Shown: positions 35,436-44,084 of the stretch, piece by piece
How positions within the stretch are numbered: the stretch's first letter is position 1
Layout of the letters: the number at the start of each line of letters is the position of its first letter
Assembly (NCBI GenBank): GCA_038106185.1
Contig: JAYODE010000008.1
Span: 1 to 64,000 of the forward strand
Length of the DNA stretch: 64,000 nt
Reading direction: 5' to 3'
From: UBA4582 sp038106185
GTDB lineage: Bacteria > Pseudomonadota > Gammaproteobacteria > Pseudomonadales > Azotimanducaceae
Made by a program: the position numbers and the translations under genes
The notes under the pieces: generated by a model
What the model saw: only the letters and a program-made list of their open reading frames with translations
Told to the model about the DNA's origin: nothing
Database searches by the model: none

Positions 35436-35924
35436 ATGGCAAATCCAGTACTAAAATCAGAGTCCAAAAAAGCGGTACAAGCCCCAGCAGTACGTCGATA
35501 CCCCTCGACCTTTGATATGTTTGACCGGTTGTTTGATGAGGATTTTCCATCCTTATGGTCGAGAAAACTGATGCCCTTTCGCGAGCTCATGCAGTTCGAA
35601 AGTAAGATGCCCATCGTCGATGTCATTGAGCGTGATGACCAGATCATTGTTCGTGCCGAGATTCCCGGTGTCGACAAAAAAGATTTGGAAGTGACCATGT
35701 CAAATCACTCGCTGACGATCAAGGGTGAAAAGAGTAAGGTCGAAGTCGATGAGAGCGATGAGTACTATCGCAAGGAAATCGTCGAAGGCAAATTTTCGCG
35801 AACCGTTGCGCTGCCGGCAGCCGCAGGTGCGGAAGTCGTCTCTGCGAAGTTTAAGAACGGTTTACTGGAAGTGTTCATCAAGAAATCTGAAGAGGAAAAA
35901 CGTCACCAGATTAAAATCGAATAA
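35436..35924 (+). CDS. Hsp20/alpha-crystallin small heat-shock protein
   Basis: Small heat-shock chaperone (162 residues) that holds unfolding proteins. The alpha-crystallin domain (about residues 55-160) starts at MPIVDVIERDDQIIVRAEIPGVDKKDLEVTMSNHSLTIKGEK and includes FSRTVALPAA and the family GLLEV motif (FKNGLLEVFIKK). AAGGAGGAT precedes the ATG. An FNR-like promoter is better supported than a sigma-32 promoter upstream. Oxygen-limited induction of such proteins is known in pseudomonads; its application here is inferred. Confidence 0.93.
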   Translation: MANPVLKSESKKAVQAPAVRRYPSTFDMFDRLFDEDFPSLWSRKLMPFRELMQFESKMPIVDVIERDDQIIVRAEIPGVDKKDLEVTMSNHSLTIKGEKSKVEVDESDEYYRKEIVEGKFSRTVALPAAAGAEVVSAKFKNGLLEVFIKKSEEEKRHQIKIE

Positions 35925-35953
35925 TGTGAATCTGGTAGGCCACCTCGGACCTG

Positions 35954-36080
35954 TTGATATGAGCAGGTTTGATATAAGCAAGTTGATATAAGCAAGTTGA
36001 TATAAGCAAGTTGGTATAAGCAAGTTGATATAAGCAAGTCGATATAAGCAAGTTGGCACGAGCAAGCTGGCACGAGTAAG
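35954..36080. repeat. 14-bp tandem repeat, nine copies
   Basis: Units of TTGATATAAGCAAG, five to six nearly identical in the centre and diverging to TTGGCACGAGCAAG and CTGGCACGAGTAAG at the 3' end. It lies directly after hsp20. Reading frames predicted in it are artefacts of the repeat. Confidence 0.92.
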
Positions 36081-36152
36081 CCTCCGGACTTTAAGTGCGA
36101 GACTTGTGACTCAGTGATTCAGAGACGTAACACGCTAAGTCGAATAGTCGTT

Positions 36153-36190
36153 AAAAAAAGCCGCTATAGATAAGGCTACTTGAAACGGCT
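36153..36190 (-). terminator. Possible minus-strand terminator
   Basis: On the minus strand AGCCG ... CGGCT encloses a 22-base loop and is followed by seven T. Flanking CGAATAG/CTATTCG (36141-36147, 36189-36195) is a further inverted repeat. It would end a minus-strand transcript reaching 36200. Confidence 0.4.
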
Positions 36191-36199
36191 ATTCGATTT

Positions 36200-36307
36200 T
36201 CATTTCACGGCGTGATAACTGTTTCTGTCTTCGGCATCAGGTGGCTGGTAGTCACACGCCTGGTGCTCAAAGTGAACGGCAGCCTTGCGGCAACTAGACT
36301 GCTCAAT
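36200..36307 (-). CDS. Possible small ORF with a non-canonical start
   Basis: A strong ribosome-binding sequence AGGAGGAG (36322-36315, minus strand) is followed seven bases later by ATT, from which a 35-residue frame rich in His, Tyr, Asp and Cys (EQSSCRKAAVHFEHQACDYQ...) runs to a TGA. A terminator-like hairpin follows. A TTG one base later opens a different 33-codon frame. No ATG or GTG with this spacing exists, so the call is tentative; it could also be the remnant of a gene broken by the neighbouring 17-bp repeat. Confidence 0.25.
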   Translation of the reverse strand: MEQSSCRKAAVHFEHQACDYQPPDAEDRNSYHAVK

Positions 36308-36352
36308 ACTGATTCTCCTCCTGGATGAATGATCCCACTTTTCAGCCTTTTG

Positions 36353-36403
36353 CATTTGTCGGCCTTCTACATTTGTCGGCCTTCTGCATTTGTCGGCCTT
36401 ATA
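36353..36403. repeat. 17-bp tandem repeat, three copies
   Basis: CATTTGTCGGCCTTCTA, CATTTGTCGGCCTTCTG and CATTTGTCGGCCTTATA in direct succession in the spacer before the CMD-family gene. Confidence 0.88.
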
Positions 36404-36487
36404 CAACAGTGAGCGACCAGCCGCTTCACCTTGACCTGACTGTCGCTGATCTGTCATGTTAGTCGAAAGACTCGACAGGAGCAGATG

Positions 36488-37057
36488 ATGTCACGACTCA
36501 CCAGACGCAGTTACGCAGAATTTACCGAAGAAGAAAAAGTGCTGTTTGACAAGATTGCGCAAGGTCGCAAGGGTGTGGTTGATGGCCATATCGGCGGGCC
36601 ATTCGATGTCTGGGTGCTGAGTCCGGAGATGGGCAACCGGCTGAATGGCCTCGGTGGAATGTTCCGGTTTCGAACGGTTGTTGACCGACGTTATATTGAA
36701 CTTGCCATCCTGATGGTCGGTGCTGATTGGCAGGCGCAGTTTGAGTGGTATGCTCACGAACCTATGGCGCGGCAGGCGGGTCTGCCGGACTCTGTTATCG
36801 CGGCCGTTAAGGCTCGAGAATTACCGGTATTTGATGATGCGGGAGACCAGCTGACCTATGCGGTTTGCTATGAGTTGCAGACTCGCCGTCATGTCAGTGA
36901 TGAGACCTTTCAGGCAGCCGTTACATTGTTTGGTGAACGGGGTGTCGCCGAGATTATCAATGTCGCGGGCTTTTACACCATGGTCTGCATGTCGTTGAAT
37001 ACCTTTGAAGTGGATTTGCCCGAAGGTGCTGAGTACCCTTTTCCTCGAAGCACTTAA
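36488..37057 (+). CDS. Carboxymuconolactone decarboxylase family protein
   Basis: CMD/AhpD-like helical protein (189 residues). Recognisable is FRTVVDRRYIELAILMVGADWQAQFEWYAHEPMARQAGL, the conserved helix pair of the family; the CxxC of AhpD-type members is absent, which favours a decarboxylase-type or non-redox relative. AGGAG is six bases before ATG 36488 (ATG 36485 is adjacent). The neighbouring SDR at 37154 is convergent. The specific reaction is not known. Confidence 0.83.
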   Translation: MSRLTRRSYAEFTEEEKVLFDKIAQGRKGVVDGHIGGPFDVWVLSPEMGNRLNGLGGMFRFRTVVDRRYIELAILMVGADWQAQFEWYAHEPMARQAGLPDSVIAAVKARELPVFDDAGDQLTYAVCYELQTRRHVSDETFQAAVTLFGERGVAEIINVAGFYTMVCMSLNTFEVDLPEGAEYPFPRST

Positions 37058-37153
37058 ATACGCGATGCCTCAACGAGTAGCTACGTTCGTATCCCACAAC
37101 ACCTGCGAGCTACAGGCGCTGTGGGACACTTGGCACTGATCGGCATTGGTGCA

Positions 37154-37948
37154 TTAACGGGCGTAGGTTGCGCCGCCGTCACAGGTGATAACCTCTCCAA
37201 CGGTATAGGCACCGGCTCGTGAACTGAGAAAGATCGCCAGCCCGGCAATGTCTTCCATCGTGCCTACTCGACCCCGCGGGTTGCCCTTGCCAACGCTGCT
37301 CCAGTCAATGTCAGTATCACCGCCACCGCCGACGCCGGTACTCAGCATCCAGGTTGGAAAGGGGCCCGGTGCTATGGCGTTGCAAATAATATGCTGTTTA
37401 GTCAGGTGCGCCGCCAGCACGCGAGTCAAGTGATGAACCGCCGCCTTGGATGGGCCATAGGAGAAGGTCTCGAAAGCCGGCGTCTTTAGGCCGTCGATAG
37501 AGCCGATATTAATCACTCGAGCCGGATCCTCGGCTGTCCCAGACTGTCGAAGCAGAGGCAGCAGTTTCTGAGTCAGAAAGAACACCCCTTTGACATTCGT
37601 GTCCATGACCTTGTCCCAACCGACCTCGGGAAATTCATCGAGACTTGCACCCCAAGAGACGCCGGCGTTGTTCACCAGTATATCGAGTTGCGACTCACGG
37701 CTGGCAAGATCCCGAGCAAATGCCTGAATGCTGTCGACTTCCGCCAGATTAGCCGGCATTGAGATGCACTCACCACCAAATTGCGCCATGAGACGTTGGG
37801 CAGTGGCGTTGCAGGCATCAGCCTTACGTGAGCTGATATAGACTTTGGCACCATGGGCTAAAAATCCAGCGGCGATCATCTCGCCAATGCCCCGTGAGCC
37901 GCCTGTGACCAGAGCAACTTTGCCCTGGATAGAAAATAGATCCTGCAT
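37154..37948 (-). CDS. SDR family oxidoreductase (RhlG/3-oxoacyl reductase-like)
   Basis: Classical SDR of 264 residues with VTGGSRGIGEMIA, NNAGVSWG, catalytic Ser in INIGSIDG, SYGPSKAAVHHL (Tyr/Lys) and the C-terminal YTVGEVITCDGGATY. The APGPFPTWML segment and the SRKADAC loop resemble RhlG-type and gluconate-type reductases that favour NADP. GGGGAG lies just before the ATG. It stands alone. Substrate unassigned. Confidence 0.9.
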   Translation of the reverse strand: MQDLFSIQGKVALVTGGSRGIGEMIAAGFLAHGAKVYISSRKADACNATAQRLMAQFGGECISMPANLAEVDSIQAFARDLASRESQLDILVNNAGVSWGASLDEFPEVGWDKVMDTNVKGVFFLTQKLLPLLRQSGTAEDPARVINIGSIDGLKTPAFETFSYGPSKAAVHHLTRVLAAHLTKQHIICNAIAPGPFPTWMLSTGVGGGGDTDIDWSSVGKGNPRGRVGTMEDIAGLAIFLSSRAGAYTVGEVITCDGGATYAR

Positions 37949-38072
37949 CTGTCAACTCCCCTTGAATGAAAGAATACGGCATTAAATCAAACTGCAAGCC
38001 AAAAGGGCACAGCTGATAGGCGGTTGCCTGGTTTGACGGCGGAATGAATCACGTCTTTTATCGACCCTTATT

Positions 38073-38678
38073 TCAGGACGCGACTGCTTGTTGTGCATAG
38101 CGCTGCTGCCAGCGGTACCAGCCGTAACCGATAATCAGGATATAGATCAAAAACAGTAAGGCGGTGAAATACAGTGCTCTGTCCAGGTACAGGTAGATAG
38201 AGACACCGTCGATCAGAAGCCAGTAGGCCCAGTTTTCGAGGACCTTCTGGGTCACCATATAGGTTGCTGCGATGCTGGCCCAGGTAGTGAAGGCGTCAAT
38301 ATAAGGTAACTGCGCATTCGTATAATGCGTGAGGATCATGCCTGAGGCACCACTCAGCACCAATACGGCGCCAATAATCAATCCATGACGCGACCGAGAC
38401 CAGCGCTGTATTCTCAGTTGCTGGTCGTCGGCATGGATCCGCTGCCATTGCCACCAGCCATAAATGGCCATGAACAGGTAAAACACCTGAAGCGCTGACT
38501 CCATATAGAGTTGCACTTGCCAGAACAGGTAGAGAAAAATCAGAGTTGAAAAAAAAGCGGCATGCCAGCAATAAAGGTTTTCTTTGACTGCGAGCAAAAG
38601 GTAAAGCACGGCCAAGGCGACCGCGATGAGTTCGAGGCCGCTATTTTGCAGCAATTGTTCCAGCAGGGTTTGCAGCAT
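38073..38678 (-). CDS. pnuT: PnuC-family vitamin transporter, probably thiamine (PnuT)
   Basis: Seven-helix facilitator of the PnuC family (201 residues). The core LYLLLAVKENLYCWHAAFFSTLIFLYLFWQVQLYMESALQVFYLFMAIYGWWQW is diagnostic. PnuC members carry nicotinamide riboside, riboflavin or thiamine; here the gene is last in an operon preceded by a TPP riboswitch and a TonB receptor, which points to the thiamine branch. Its ATG follows the upstream TAG with no spacer. A pyrophosphokinase to trap the vitamin is not present next to it. Confidence 0.85.
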   Translation of the reverse strand: MLQTLLEQLLQNSGLELIAVALAVLYLLLAVKENLYCWHAAFFSTLIFLYLFWQVQLYMESALQVFYLFMAIYGWWQWQRIHADDQQLRIQRWSRSRHGLIIGAVLVLSGASGMILTHYTNAQLPYIDAFTTWASIAATYMVTQKVLENWAYWLLIDGVSIYLYLDRALYFTALLFLIYILIIGYGWYRWQQRYAQQAVAS

Positions 38679-38957
38679 CTACAGTTCCCTCAGCCCCTGA
38701 CGATCGCCAGCAAGAAACTTGATCGCGAACACACCCTCGCCCCAATGTTGCCAGCTGTAGCGAATCTCGACCTTGAGCAGATCCATGATGAGATCGAAGT
38801 CGCCAAACAATTGTGTGCTTAGGTCGTTGCGTCGAACAGTAACAGCCGGATAGTTGCTGATTCTTCGAATGAAGTCGGCCACCGCGGGTACGTAGTCATC
38901 TGCCAGAGGATACAGGCTGATATCAATTGAACTCAGTAGCTGCTGCGAATCACTCAT
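38679..38957 (-). CDS. YkoF/MTH1187-like thiamine-binding protein
   Basis: Small ferredoxin-like-fold protein (92 residues). The segments IDISLYPLADDYVPAVADFIRRI, then LSTQLFGDFDLIMDLLKVEI and WGEGVFAIKFLAGD match the pattern of the YkoF/MTH1187 thiamine/HMP-binding family. It overlaps the TonB receptor gene by four bases and abuts pnuT, so all three are translated together under the TPP riboswitch. It lacks a signal peptide, so it may bind thiamine in the cytoplasm; the role is inferred. Confidence 0.72.
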   Translation of the reverse strand: MSDSQQLLSSIDISLYPLADDYVPAVADFIRRISNYPAVTVRRNDLSTQLFGDFDLIMDLLKVEIRYSWQHWGEGVFAIKFLAGDRQGLREL

Positions 38958-41068
38958 AACTCGTACCCAATATCAATACCTATCATGCGGGGTTCGCCAT
39001 ATTGAACATAAGGCTCGGTAATGTACCCCTTTCTAGGGTCGTTACCAAAGCTGCCAAATCCACGGATAGTATAATCTTTGTTGGTCAAATTCCGGCCCCA
39101 CAGACTCAGCCGCCAGCTGCGCTGAATATAGCTGACATTACCGTTTAAGAGCCTATAGGCTGTACTTTTCAGGCTGTGTCTGTCCGAAAAATAGAACTCG
39201 TCCTTGCCGTCCAGAGAAACACGGATATGCCAGGGTCCATTATCGATGTTGGCGCCCAGGTTAAAGGTATAAGAGGGTGCCTGGGCCTGATCTCGGCCAG
39301 CAAGATTGTCCCCTGCCTCGTTCACGAACTCGTCGAATCTGGCTTGCAGAAGACCTATATTGGCAAACAGGGTGAGCTTGTCAGTAGCCAACCAGCGACT
39401 TTCCAGTTCCAGGCCGCGATTGGTGCCGTGGGCGGCGTTCCCCAGATATTCTACGAACTCAGTACTGTTGTTGGCTCTGACCCGTAGCTGTGAACTCTTG
39501 ACCTGTTGGTCTCGGCGCTGATCATAAAAGACAGCGGCTTTCAGTTGCAGAGTGTCTTCGGCAAGACTGAGCTTGGCGCCCAGTTCCCATTCGATCAGGT
39601 ACTCAGCCTTGAATTGACGCAGGTCAGCATCAAGTGAGCCATCTGTGTTGAAGCCGCCGGCTTTATAACCCCGCGACAGGCTCAGATACAGCATTTTCCG
39701 CTCGTATGGAAAGTACTGCAGCGCAAGTCGTCCGCCCCAGAAGGTCTCCTGCGGATCAAAGGTGACAGCTCGAGAGTCAGAGTAGCTGGCGTTTCGTCGT
39801 TCGACCCGCAGGCCAGTGCTTAGCTGCCACTGCTCGCTAAACGCTGTATCCAGTTGAGTAAACATCGCAAGGTTGCTGAAGTCGAATTCGCTTTGAAAGT
39901 CTGAGTCATAGGTATAGACGCGGGTCAGGTCTTCCTGGGTTCGCAGCGAGTAGATACCGCCCGTCCAATCAGTGCTGAGCTGACCTGTCTGGATGGGCGC
40001 TTTTGAGATGATTCGTGCCTCAAGGCTTTGCGTGTTGCGAGATCGAAGATAGTTGTCAAAGGAACTGTAGCCGTCTGGGTGAATGCCGACGAAGGTCCAG
40101 TCCTCGTCATAACCGTACTCGCTGTCAGTATTGGCCATGCTGGCCAGTAACTGCAGGTCGACAGTTGCCAATTGGAGAGTGCTGTCTATGGCCAGGGAAG
40201 TGGATTCCAGACGGTCATGGCCTGGCTGATCAGACAAGGTGGTACGGGAGTTATCCAGAGTAAAGGCATCATAACCATCATCAATTCTGGTGCTCGCCAG
40301 AGTCAGTAGCATCTTCCAGCGGTTCTGCGACTCAGGCGCGGAGATCAGTTGCAACTTGCCTCTCAGGCTGGTCTCGTCTCTTTGGTTGACATCATCCCGG
40401 TTGAGGAAACGGTTGGTATAGTAGCCGTCACTTTGATGAGTCTCTGCCGCCAGGCGAAAGCTGCTGAGTGCGGTGATAGGTCCCGTGGCGGTGAAACCCA
40501 GGGTTTGATGGGCATAGTCACCGAGACTCGCCTTCAGGCTGCTGGCGTATTCGGATTCCGGGTCTTTGGTTTTAATATTGATCAAGCCGGCCAGCGCATT
40601 GGCACCATACCGAGTGCCCTGTGGCCCGCGCAGGACTTCGATCTGATCTATGTCCATCATGGTCGCCACGGAACCGGCGCCACTATAGTCGACGTTGTCT
40701 ATCAGCAGGCCCACCGAAGGATTGATGGGCTCAACGAATTGGCTGCGTTCGCCGATACCGCGAATCTGAAAGAAACGGCTGCGGCCGGTGCCCCCGGAAA
40801 CATTGAAATTTGGAATGCTATTGATGACTTCCTCGAAATGCTGAGCCGCCCTGTCTCGAACCAAGTCGCTGGATAGGACGCTGATGCTGGCCGGAAAATC
40901 ACCTTCTGTAATGCCGCGATAATCGGCAGTAATGATAATTTCCTCAAGCTCAGCACTTTTTACCGCCAAGGCTAAAAATCCGTAGCAGAACAGGGTGACG
41001 AGACCAGTGAGCAGGCGTCTCGGGCCGAAAGGGTCAGTTGCAAGGGTCTTGCGGTGCGTGCTGAACAT
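38954..41068 (-). CDS. TonB-dependent receptor, probable thiamine uptake
   Basis: Outer-membrane TonB-dependent transporter (704 residues). A signal-like segment (LLTGLVTLFCYGFLALAVKSA) precedes a TonB-box-like EEIIITADYRG. A plug with SVLSSDLVRDRAAQHFEEVINSIPNFNVSGGTGRSRFFQIRGIGERSQF and IEVLRGPQGTRYGANALAGLINIKTKDP follows, then a beta-barrel ending in MIGIDIGYEL. ATG 41068 was chosen because GGAGAG lies just upstream and is the element masked by the leader hairpin; ATG 41083 lies in that hairpin loop. Thiamine specificity follows from the TPP riboswitch. Confidence 0.88.
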   Translation of the reverse strand: MFSTHRKTLATDPFGPRRLLTGLVTLFCYGFLALAVKSAELEEIIITADYRGITEGDFPASISVLSSDLVRDRAAQHFEEVINSIPNFNVSGGTGRSRFFQIRGIGERSQFVEPINPSVGLLIDNVDYSGAGSVATMMDIDQIEVLRGPQGTRYGANALAGLINIKTKDPESEYASSLKASLGDYAHQTLGFTATGPITALSSFRLAAETHQSDGYYTNRFLNRDDVNQRDETSLRGKLQLISAPESQNRWKMLLTLASTRIDDGYDAFTLDNSRTTLSDQPGHDRLESTSLAIDSTLQLATVDLQLLASMANTDSEYGYDEDWTFVGIHPDGYSSFDNYLRSRNTQSLEARIISKAPIQTGQLSTDWTGGIYSLRTQEDLTRVYTYDSDFQSEFDFSNLAMFTQLDTAFSEQWQLSTGLRVERRNASYSDSRAVTFDPQETFWGGRLALQYFPYERKMLYLSLSRGYKAGGFNTDGSLDADLRQFKAEYLIEWELGAKLSLAEDTLQLKAAVFYDQRRDQQVKSSQLRVRANNSTEFVEYLGNAAHGTNRGLELESRWLATDKLTLFANIGLLQARFDEFVNEAGDNLAGRDQAQAPSYTFNLGANIDNGPWHIRVSLDGKDEFYFSDRHSLKSTAYRLLNGNVSYIQRSWRLSLWGRNLTNKDYTIRGFGSFGNDPRKGYITEPYVQYGEPRMIGIDIGYEL

Positions 41069-41070
41069 GA

Positions 41071-41096
41071 GTCTCTCCAACATTAACGTAAGAGAC
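41071..41096 (-). promoter_or_regulatory. SD-sequestering hairpin of the TPP-controlled operon
   Basis: GTCTCT (41096-41091) pairs perfectly with AGAGAC (41076-41071) on the mRNA strand, and the second arm overlaps the ribosome site GGAGAG. This is a likely off-state helix giving translational control. Confidence 0.55.
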
Positions 41097-41138
41097 CCGG
41101 TATCAATAAGACGTCTGGTGAGATGTGTGATGCACCTT

Positions 41139-41218
41139 TTCCTACGCCGGTATTAACCGGATCAGGTTCTAGGGTTTACCGCTCAGGCGGATTCTCAGGC
41201 TATGCCACCCCTAAGGAA
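41139..41218 (-). promoter_or_regulatory. TPP (THI-box) riboswitch
   Basis: On the minus strand the leader reads GGGGTGGC, CTGAGA, ACCCTAGAACCTGATC and GGTTAATACCGGCGTAGGAA in the standard order of the thiamine pyrophosphate aptamer, closed by a TTCCT/AGGAA P1 stem. It precedes the TonB receptor gene by about 70 bases. Confidence 0.95.
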
Positions 41219-41304
41219 CGGGGTGAGTATACGGCTTTTCGAAGGAGGATTCAGTGCTAATTTGGCGCCGGTTACCACATTTATCGACTTTTAATGGCGC
41301 CAGA

Positions 41305-42543
41305 TTATGCCGAGGCTTGAGCCAACAGCTGTGCAAAGTCGATAGGTTGGTTGATGTCGAGATGTCGCTCGATGGGCGGCATAGGGTATTTCAGGCCAGA
41401 GGCACAGTTGAACAGCAGGACTCGCTCATCTTTGCCGATACGGCCGGTGGCAATTTCCTGGGCCAGGGCGGCCGCTGTGGCAGCGCCTTCAGGGCACAGC
41501 AGCAAACCATCCTGTCGAGCAACCCGAGCTTGCATATCGAGAATGGCATCGTCATCTACGGCGCAGGCAAATCCCCCGCTTTGACGAACCGCGTCAAGAA
41601 TCAGGAAGTCGCCGATCGCCGCGGGGACTCGAATGCCGGCCGCCTGGGTATGGGCATTGGTCCAGAGCTCGGCGTGGGAACGACCTTCTTCAAAAGCCTT
41701 GACGATAGGCGCGCAACCACTGGCCTGAACCGCGACCATTCTTGGCCGTTTCGAACCAATCCAACCTATGGCCTCAAGCTCATCAAAAGCCTTCCACATA
41801 CCGATCAGGCCGGTGCCGCCGCCAGTCGGGTAAAGAATGACATCAGGCAGCTGCCAGTGCAGTTGTTCTGCCAACTCTAGTCCCATCGTCTTTTTTCCCT
41901 CGATGCGATAGGGCTCTTTCAGTGTCGAGACATCAAACCACTGCATATCGGCCTTGCCGGCAGCAACAATCTTGCCGCAGTCGTTGATCAGACCATTGAC
42001 TTTCCAGACATGAGCACCCTGAAAGCTGATCTCGTTGACATTGACCTGTGGCGTATCGTCGGGACAAAAGATAAAGCTTTCGATGCCGGCGCGACTGCCG
42101 TAGGCGGCCAGGGCTGCCCCGGCATTGCCGTTGGTCGGCATGGCCATTCTGGTCACGCCCAGTTCCTTCGCCATGGATACGGCGAGCGCGACCCCCCGTG
42201 CTTTGAAAGACCCGGTAGGCAAACGGCCCTCGTCCTTGATCATGACACAGGACATGCCCAATTGACGTTGCAGAGAGGGGGACTCCAGGATAGGTGTCAT
42301 CACCTCACCCAATCGAACGATGTTGTCATCCTGGCGCACGGGTAAAAACTCTCTGTAGCGCCATAGTTCTGGCGCTCGCGACTGCAAAGTTTCCTTATTG
42401 ATTGATCGGGCCAGAGCATCCAGGTCGTAACGGACCAGCAAAGGCTTGCCTGCATCAGACAGGTTGTGTAAGCGATCTGGCGCGTAAGACTTGCCGGTCT
42501 CGCTGCATTCAAGGTGGGTCACAAAGGTATTGGTGGCAGACAT
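41305..42543 (-). CDS. thrC: Threonine synthase (PLP-dependent)
   Basis: Fold-type II PLP enzyme converting O-phosphohomoserine to threonine (412 residues). The PLP lysine is in LPTGSFKARG (Lys114), the phosphate-binding glycine loop in PTGGGTGLIGMWKAF, and the N-terminal CSETGKSYAPDRLHNLSDAGKPLLVRYD is the zinc-ribbon-derived start typical of the shorter bacterial enzymes. The clear MPTNGNAGAALAAYGSRAG is also conserved. Only three bases separate it from the amidase gene, so it may be part of a catabolic operon rather than the main biosynthetic enzyme; a threonine-synthase-like function on another substrate cannot be excluded. Confidence 0.82.
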   Translation of the reverse strand: MSATNTFVTHLECSETGKSYAPDRLHNLSDAGKPLLVRYDLDALARSINKETLQSRAPELWRYREFLPVRQDDNIVRLGEVMTPILESPSLQRQLGMSCVMIKDEGRLPTGSFKARGVALAVSMAKELGVTRMAMPTNGNAGAALAAYGSRAGIESFIFCPDDTPQVNVNEISFQGAHVWKVNGLINDCGKIVAAGKADMQWFDVSTLKEPYRIEGKKTMGLELAEQLHWQLPDVILYPTGGGTGLIGMWKAFDELEAIGWIGSKRPRMVAVQASGCAPIVKAFEEGRSHAELWTNAHTQAAGIRVPAAIGDFLILDAVRQSGGFACAVDDDAILDMQARVARQDGLLLCPEGAATAAALAQEIATGRIGKDERVLLFNCASGLKYPMPPIERHLDINQPIDFAQLLAQASA

Positions 42544-42546
42544 TAA

Positions 42547-43998
42547 TTAATCCAGAGCGGGCAGAGTCCGCCAGTGGTGAGTTGCTTGTTGAAAGCTATA
42601 AGCCAATTGCAGGACGCTGAGGTCAGCCTGATGTCGACCGACAATCTGTACACCTACAGGTAGACCCTGCGGTGTGAAGCCGCAGGGCACTGAGATGCAG
42701 GGCAATCCAATTGACGACAGATAATAGCAGGACTTCATCCAGTCGATATAGGTTTCCATGACAACACCTTCGATTTCAGTAGGATATTCCAGACTGGCAT
42801 TGAAGGGGGTGACCTGGCATACGGGCAAAACCAGGAACTCAACGTCCTCCATATAGGCGCTCACTCGTTGGAACAGTCGAGTCCGCATTTGTTCAGCGGT
42901 CGCAATATCCGCCCCGCTCAGGCCAATACCCTGCTCAATGTTCCAGATCAGACTGTTTTTATAAAGGTCTCGATGCTGGCCAAGTCGAGCACCATGCGCC
43001 GCAGCCATGGACCAGGCCCGCAAGGTCTTGAATACCAGGTCGGCATCCGTGAAATCCGGGCAGGCTTCGTTGAGGCTGCAGCCGAGAGATTCAAAGACGC
43101 CGGCGCTGTCACTGATCACTTGTCGAACAGTGGCTGAGACGGGTAGTTGCCCACTAAAATCTGTACTGAAGCCTATCCTGACACCTTTAAAATCTCGGCT
43201 GAGGGGCGCCAGAAAATCTGTGCCGGGAGCATTCAAGGCAATGGGTACACGAGGGTCCGGCCCGGCGATTGCAGCCAACAGCAGTGCACAGTCTTCCACC
43301 GTACGTGCCATAGGGCCTACGACTGGCACGTTGAACCAGCCCATGTCACTGGGGTAAGTAGGCACTCTGCCAGGCGAAGGTCGAAAGCCGACGACATTAC
43401 AAAAGCTCGCCGGGTTACGCAGGGATCCGCCCATATCGCTACCGTCAGCCAGCGCGACCAGTCGCGCTGCTAACGCCGCAGCTGCGCCGCCCGAGCTGCC
43501 CCCCGGGGTTTTGGTCAGATCGTAGGGATTTAGGGTGGTGCCGAAGACGGCATTAAATGTCTGTGATCCTGCCCCAAATTCCGGCGTGTTGGTTTTTCCC
43601 AGCGTCACTGCGCCCGCATTCAGCATACGTTGAACGAATAGGGCGTTTCGTTGGGGAATATGCTCTGCAAATAGACGTGACCCAAATGTCGTTCGAATAC
43701 CGTGAGTCTCTGCCAGGTCCTTGTGGGCCACCGGCAGTCCTGCCAGCAAGCCCGGATCTTCACCTCTAGCGATTTTCTGATCGACTTTCAGCGCAAGCTG
43801 CCGAGCATGGTCAGGTACCAGAGTAACAATCGCGTTGATGCGCGGATTCAACTGGTCGATGCGCGTCAGGTAGACATCAAGCAGTTCGACCGCTGAAATT
43901 TGCTTAGTGGCCAGCAGGTGGCGAAGTGTCACGGCACTGTAGGAATAGAGTGCCGACCCGGCATCTGAATCCATGGTTGGCGCGAACGGGTTTATCAT
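42547..43998 (-). CDS. Amidase (amidase signature family)
   Basis: Amidase-signature hydrolase (483 residues from ATG 43998; the frame is open to a TTG at 44028). The Ser-cisSer-Lys triad is readable: Lys in GLPVAHKDLAET, the cis-serine in GGSSGGAAAALAA and the nucleophile in DGSDMGGSLRNPA. The C-terminal QIVGRHQADLSVLQLAYSFQQ is also typical. It precedes the threonine synthase gene by three bases on the same strand, suggesting release of ammonia or an amino acid that feeds that enzyme (inference). The amide substrate is unknown. Confidence 0.9.
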   Translation of the reverse strand: MINPFAPTMDSDAGSALYSYSAVTLRHLLATKQISAVELLDVYLTRIDQLNPRINAIVTLVPDHARQLALKVDQKIARGEDPGLLAGLPVAHKDLAETHGIRTTFGSRLFAEHIPQRNALFVQRMLNAGAVTLGKTNTPEFGAGSQTFNAVFGTTLNPYDLTKTPGGSSGGAAAALAARLVALADGSDMGGSLRNPASFCNVVGFRPSPGRVPTYPSDMGWFNVPVVGPMARTVEDCALLLAAIAGPDPRVPIALNAPGTDFLAPLSRDFKGVRIGFSTDFSGQLPVSATVRQVISDSAGVFESLGCSLNEACPDFTDADLVFKTLRAWSMAAAHGARLGQHRDLYKNSLIWNIEQGIGLSGADIATAEQMRTRLFQRVSAYMEDVEFLVLPVCQVTPFNASLEYPTEIEGVVMETYIDWMKSCYYLSSIGLPCISVPCGFTPQGLPVGVQIVGRHQADLSVLQLAYSFQQATHHWRTLPALD

Positions 43999-44084
43999 CT
44001 TGAAGTGCCGCCTTGCTATCGATTGCAAAGCATAGCACTAAATCAGCGCCGGTAAGCCACGGCGCCCTCGTGATTGCCGGCCTG

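Noticed and set aside
35862..36065. Minus-strand frame of 67 codons rich in Leu/Ile/Tyr over the hsp20 end
   Set aside because: It is the translation of the 14-bp tandem repeat and has no ribosome site; the apparent repeat protein is an artefact.
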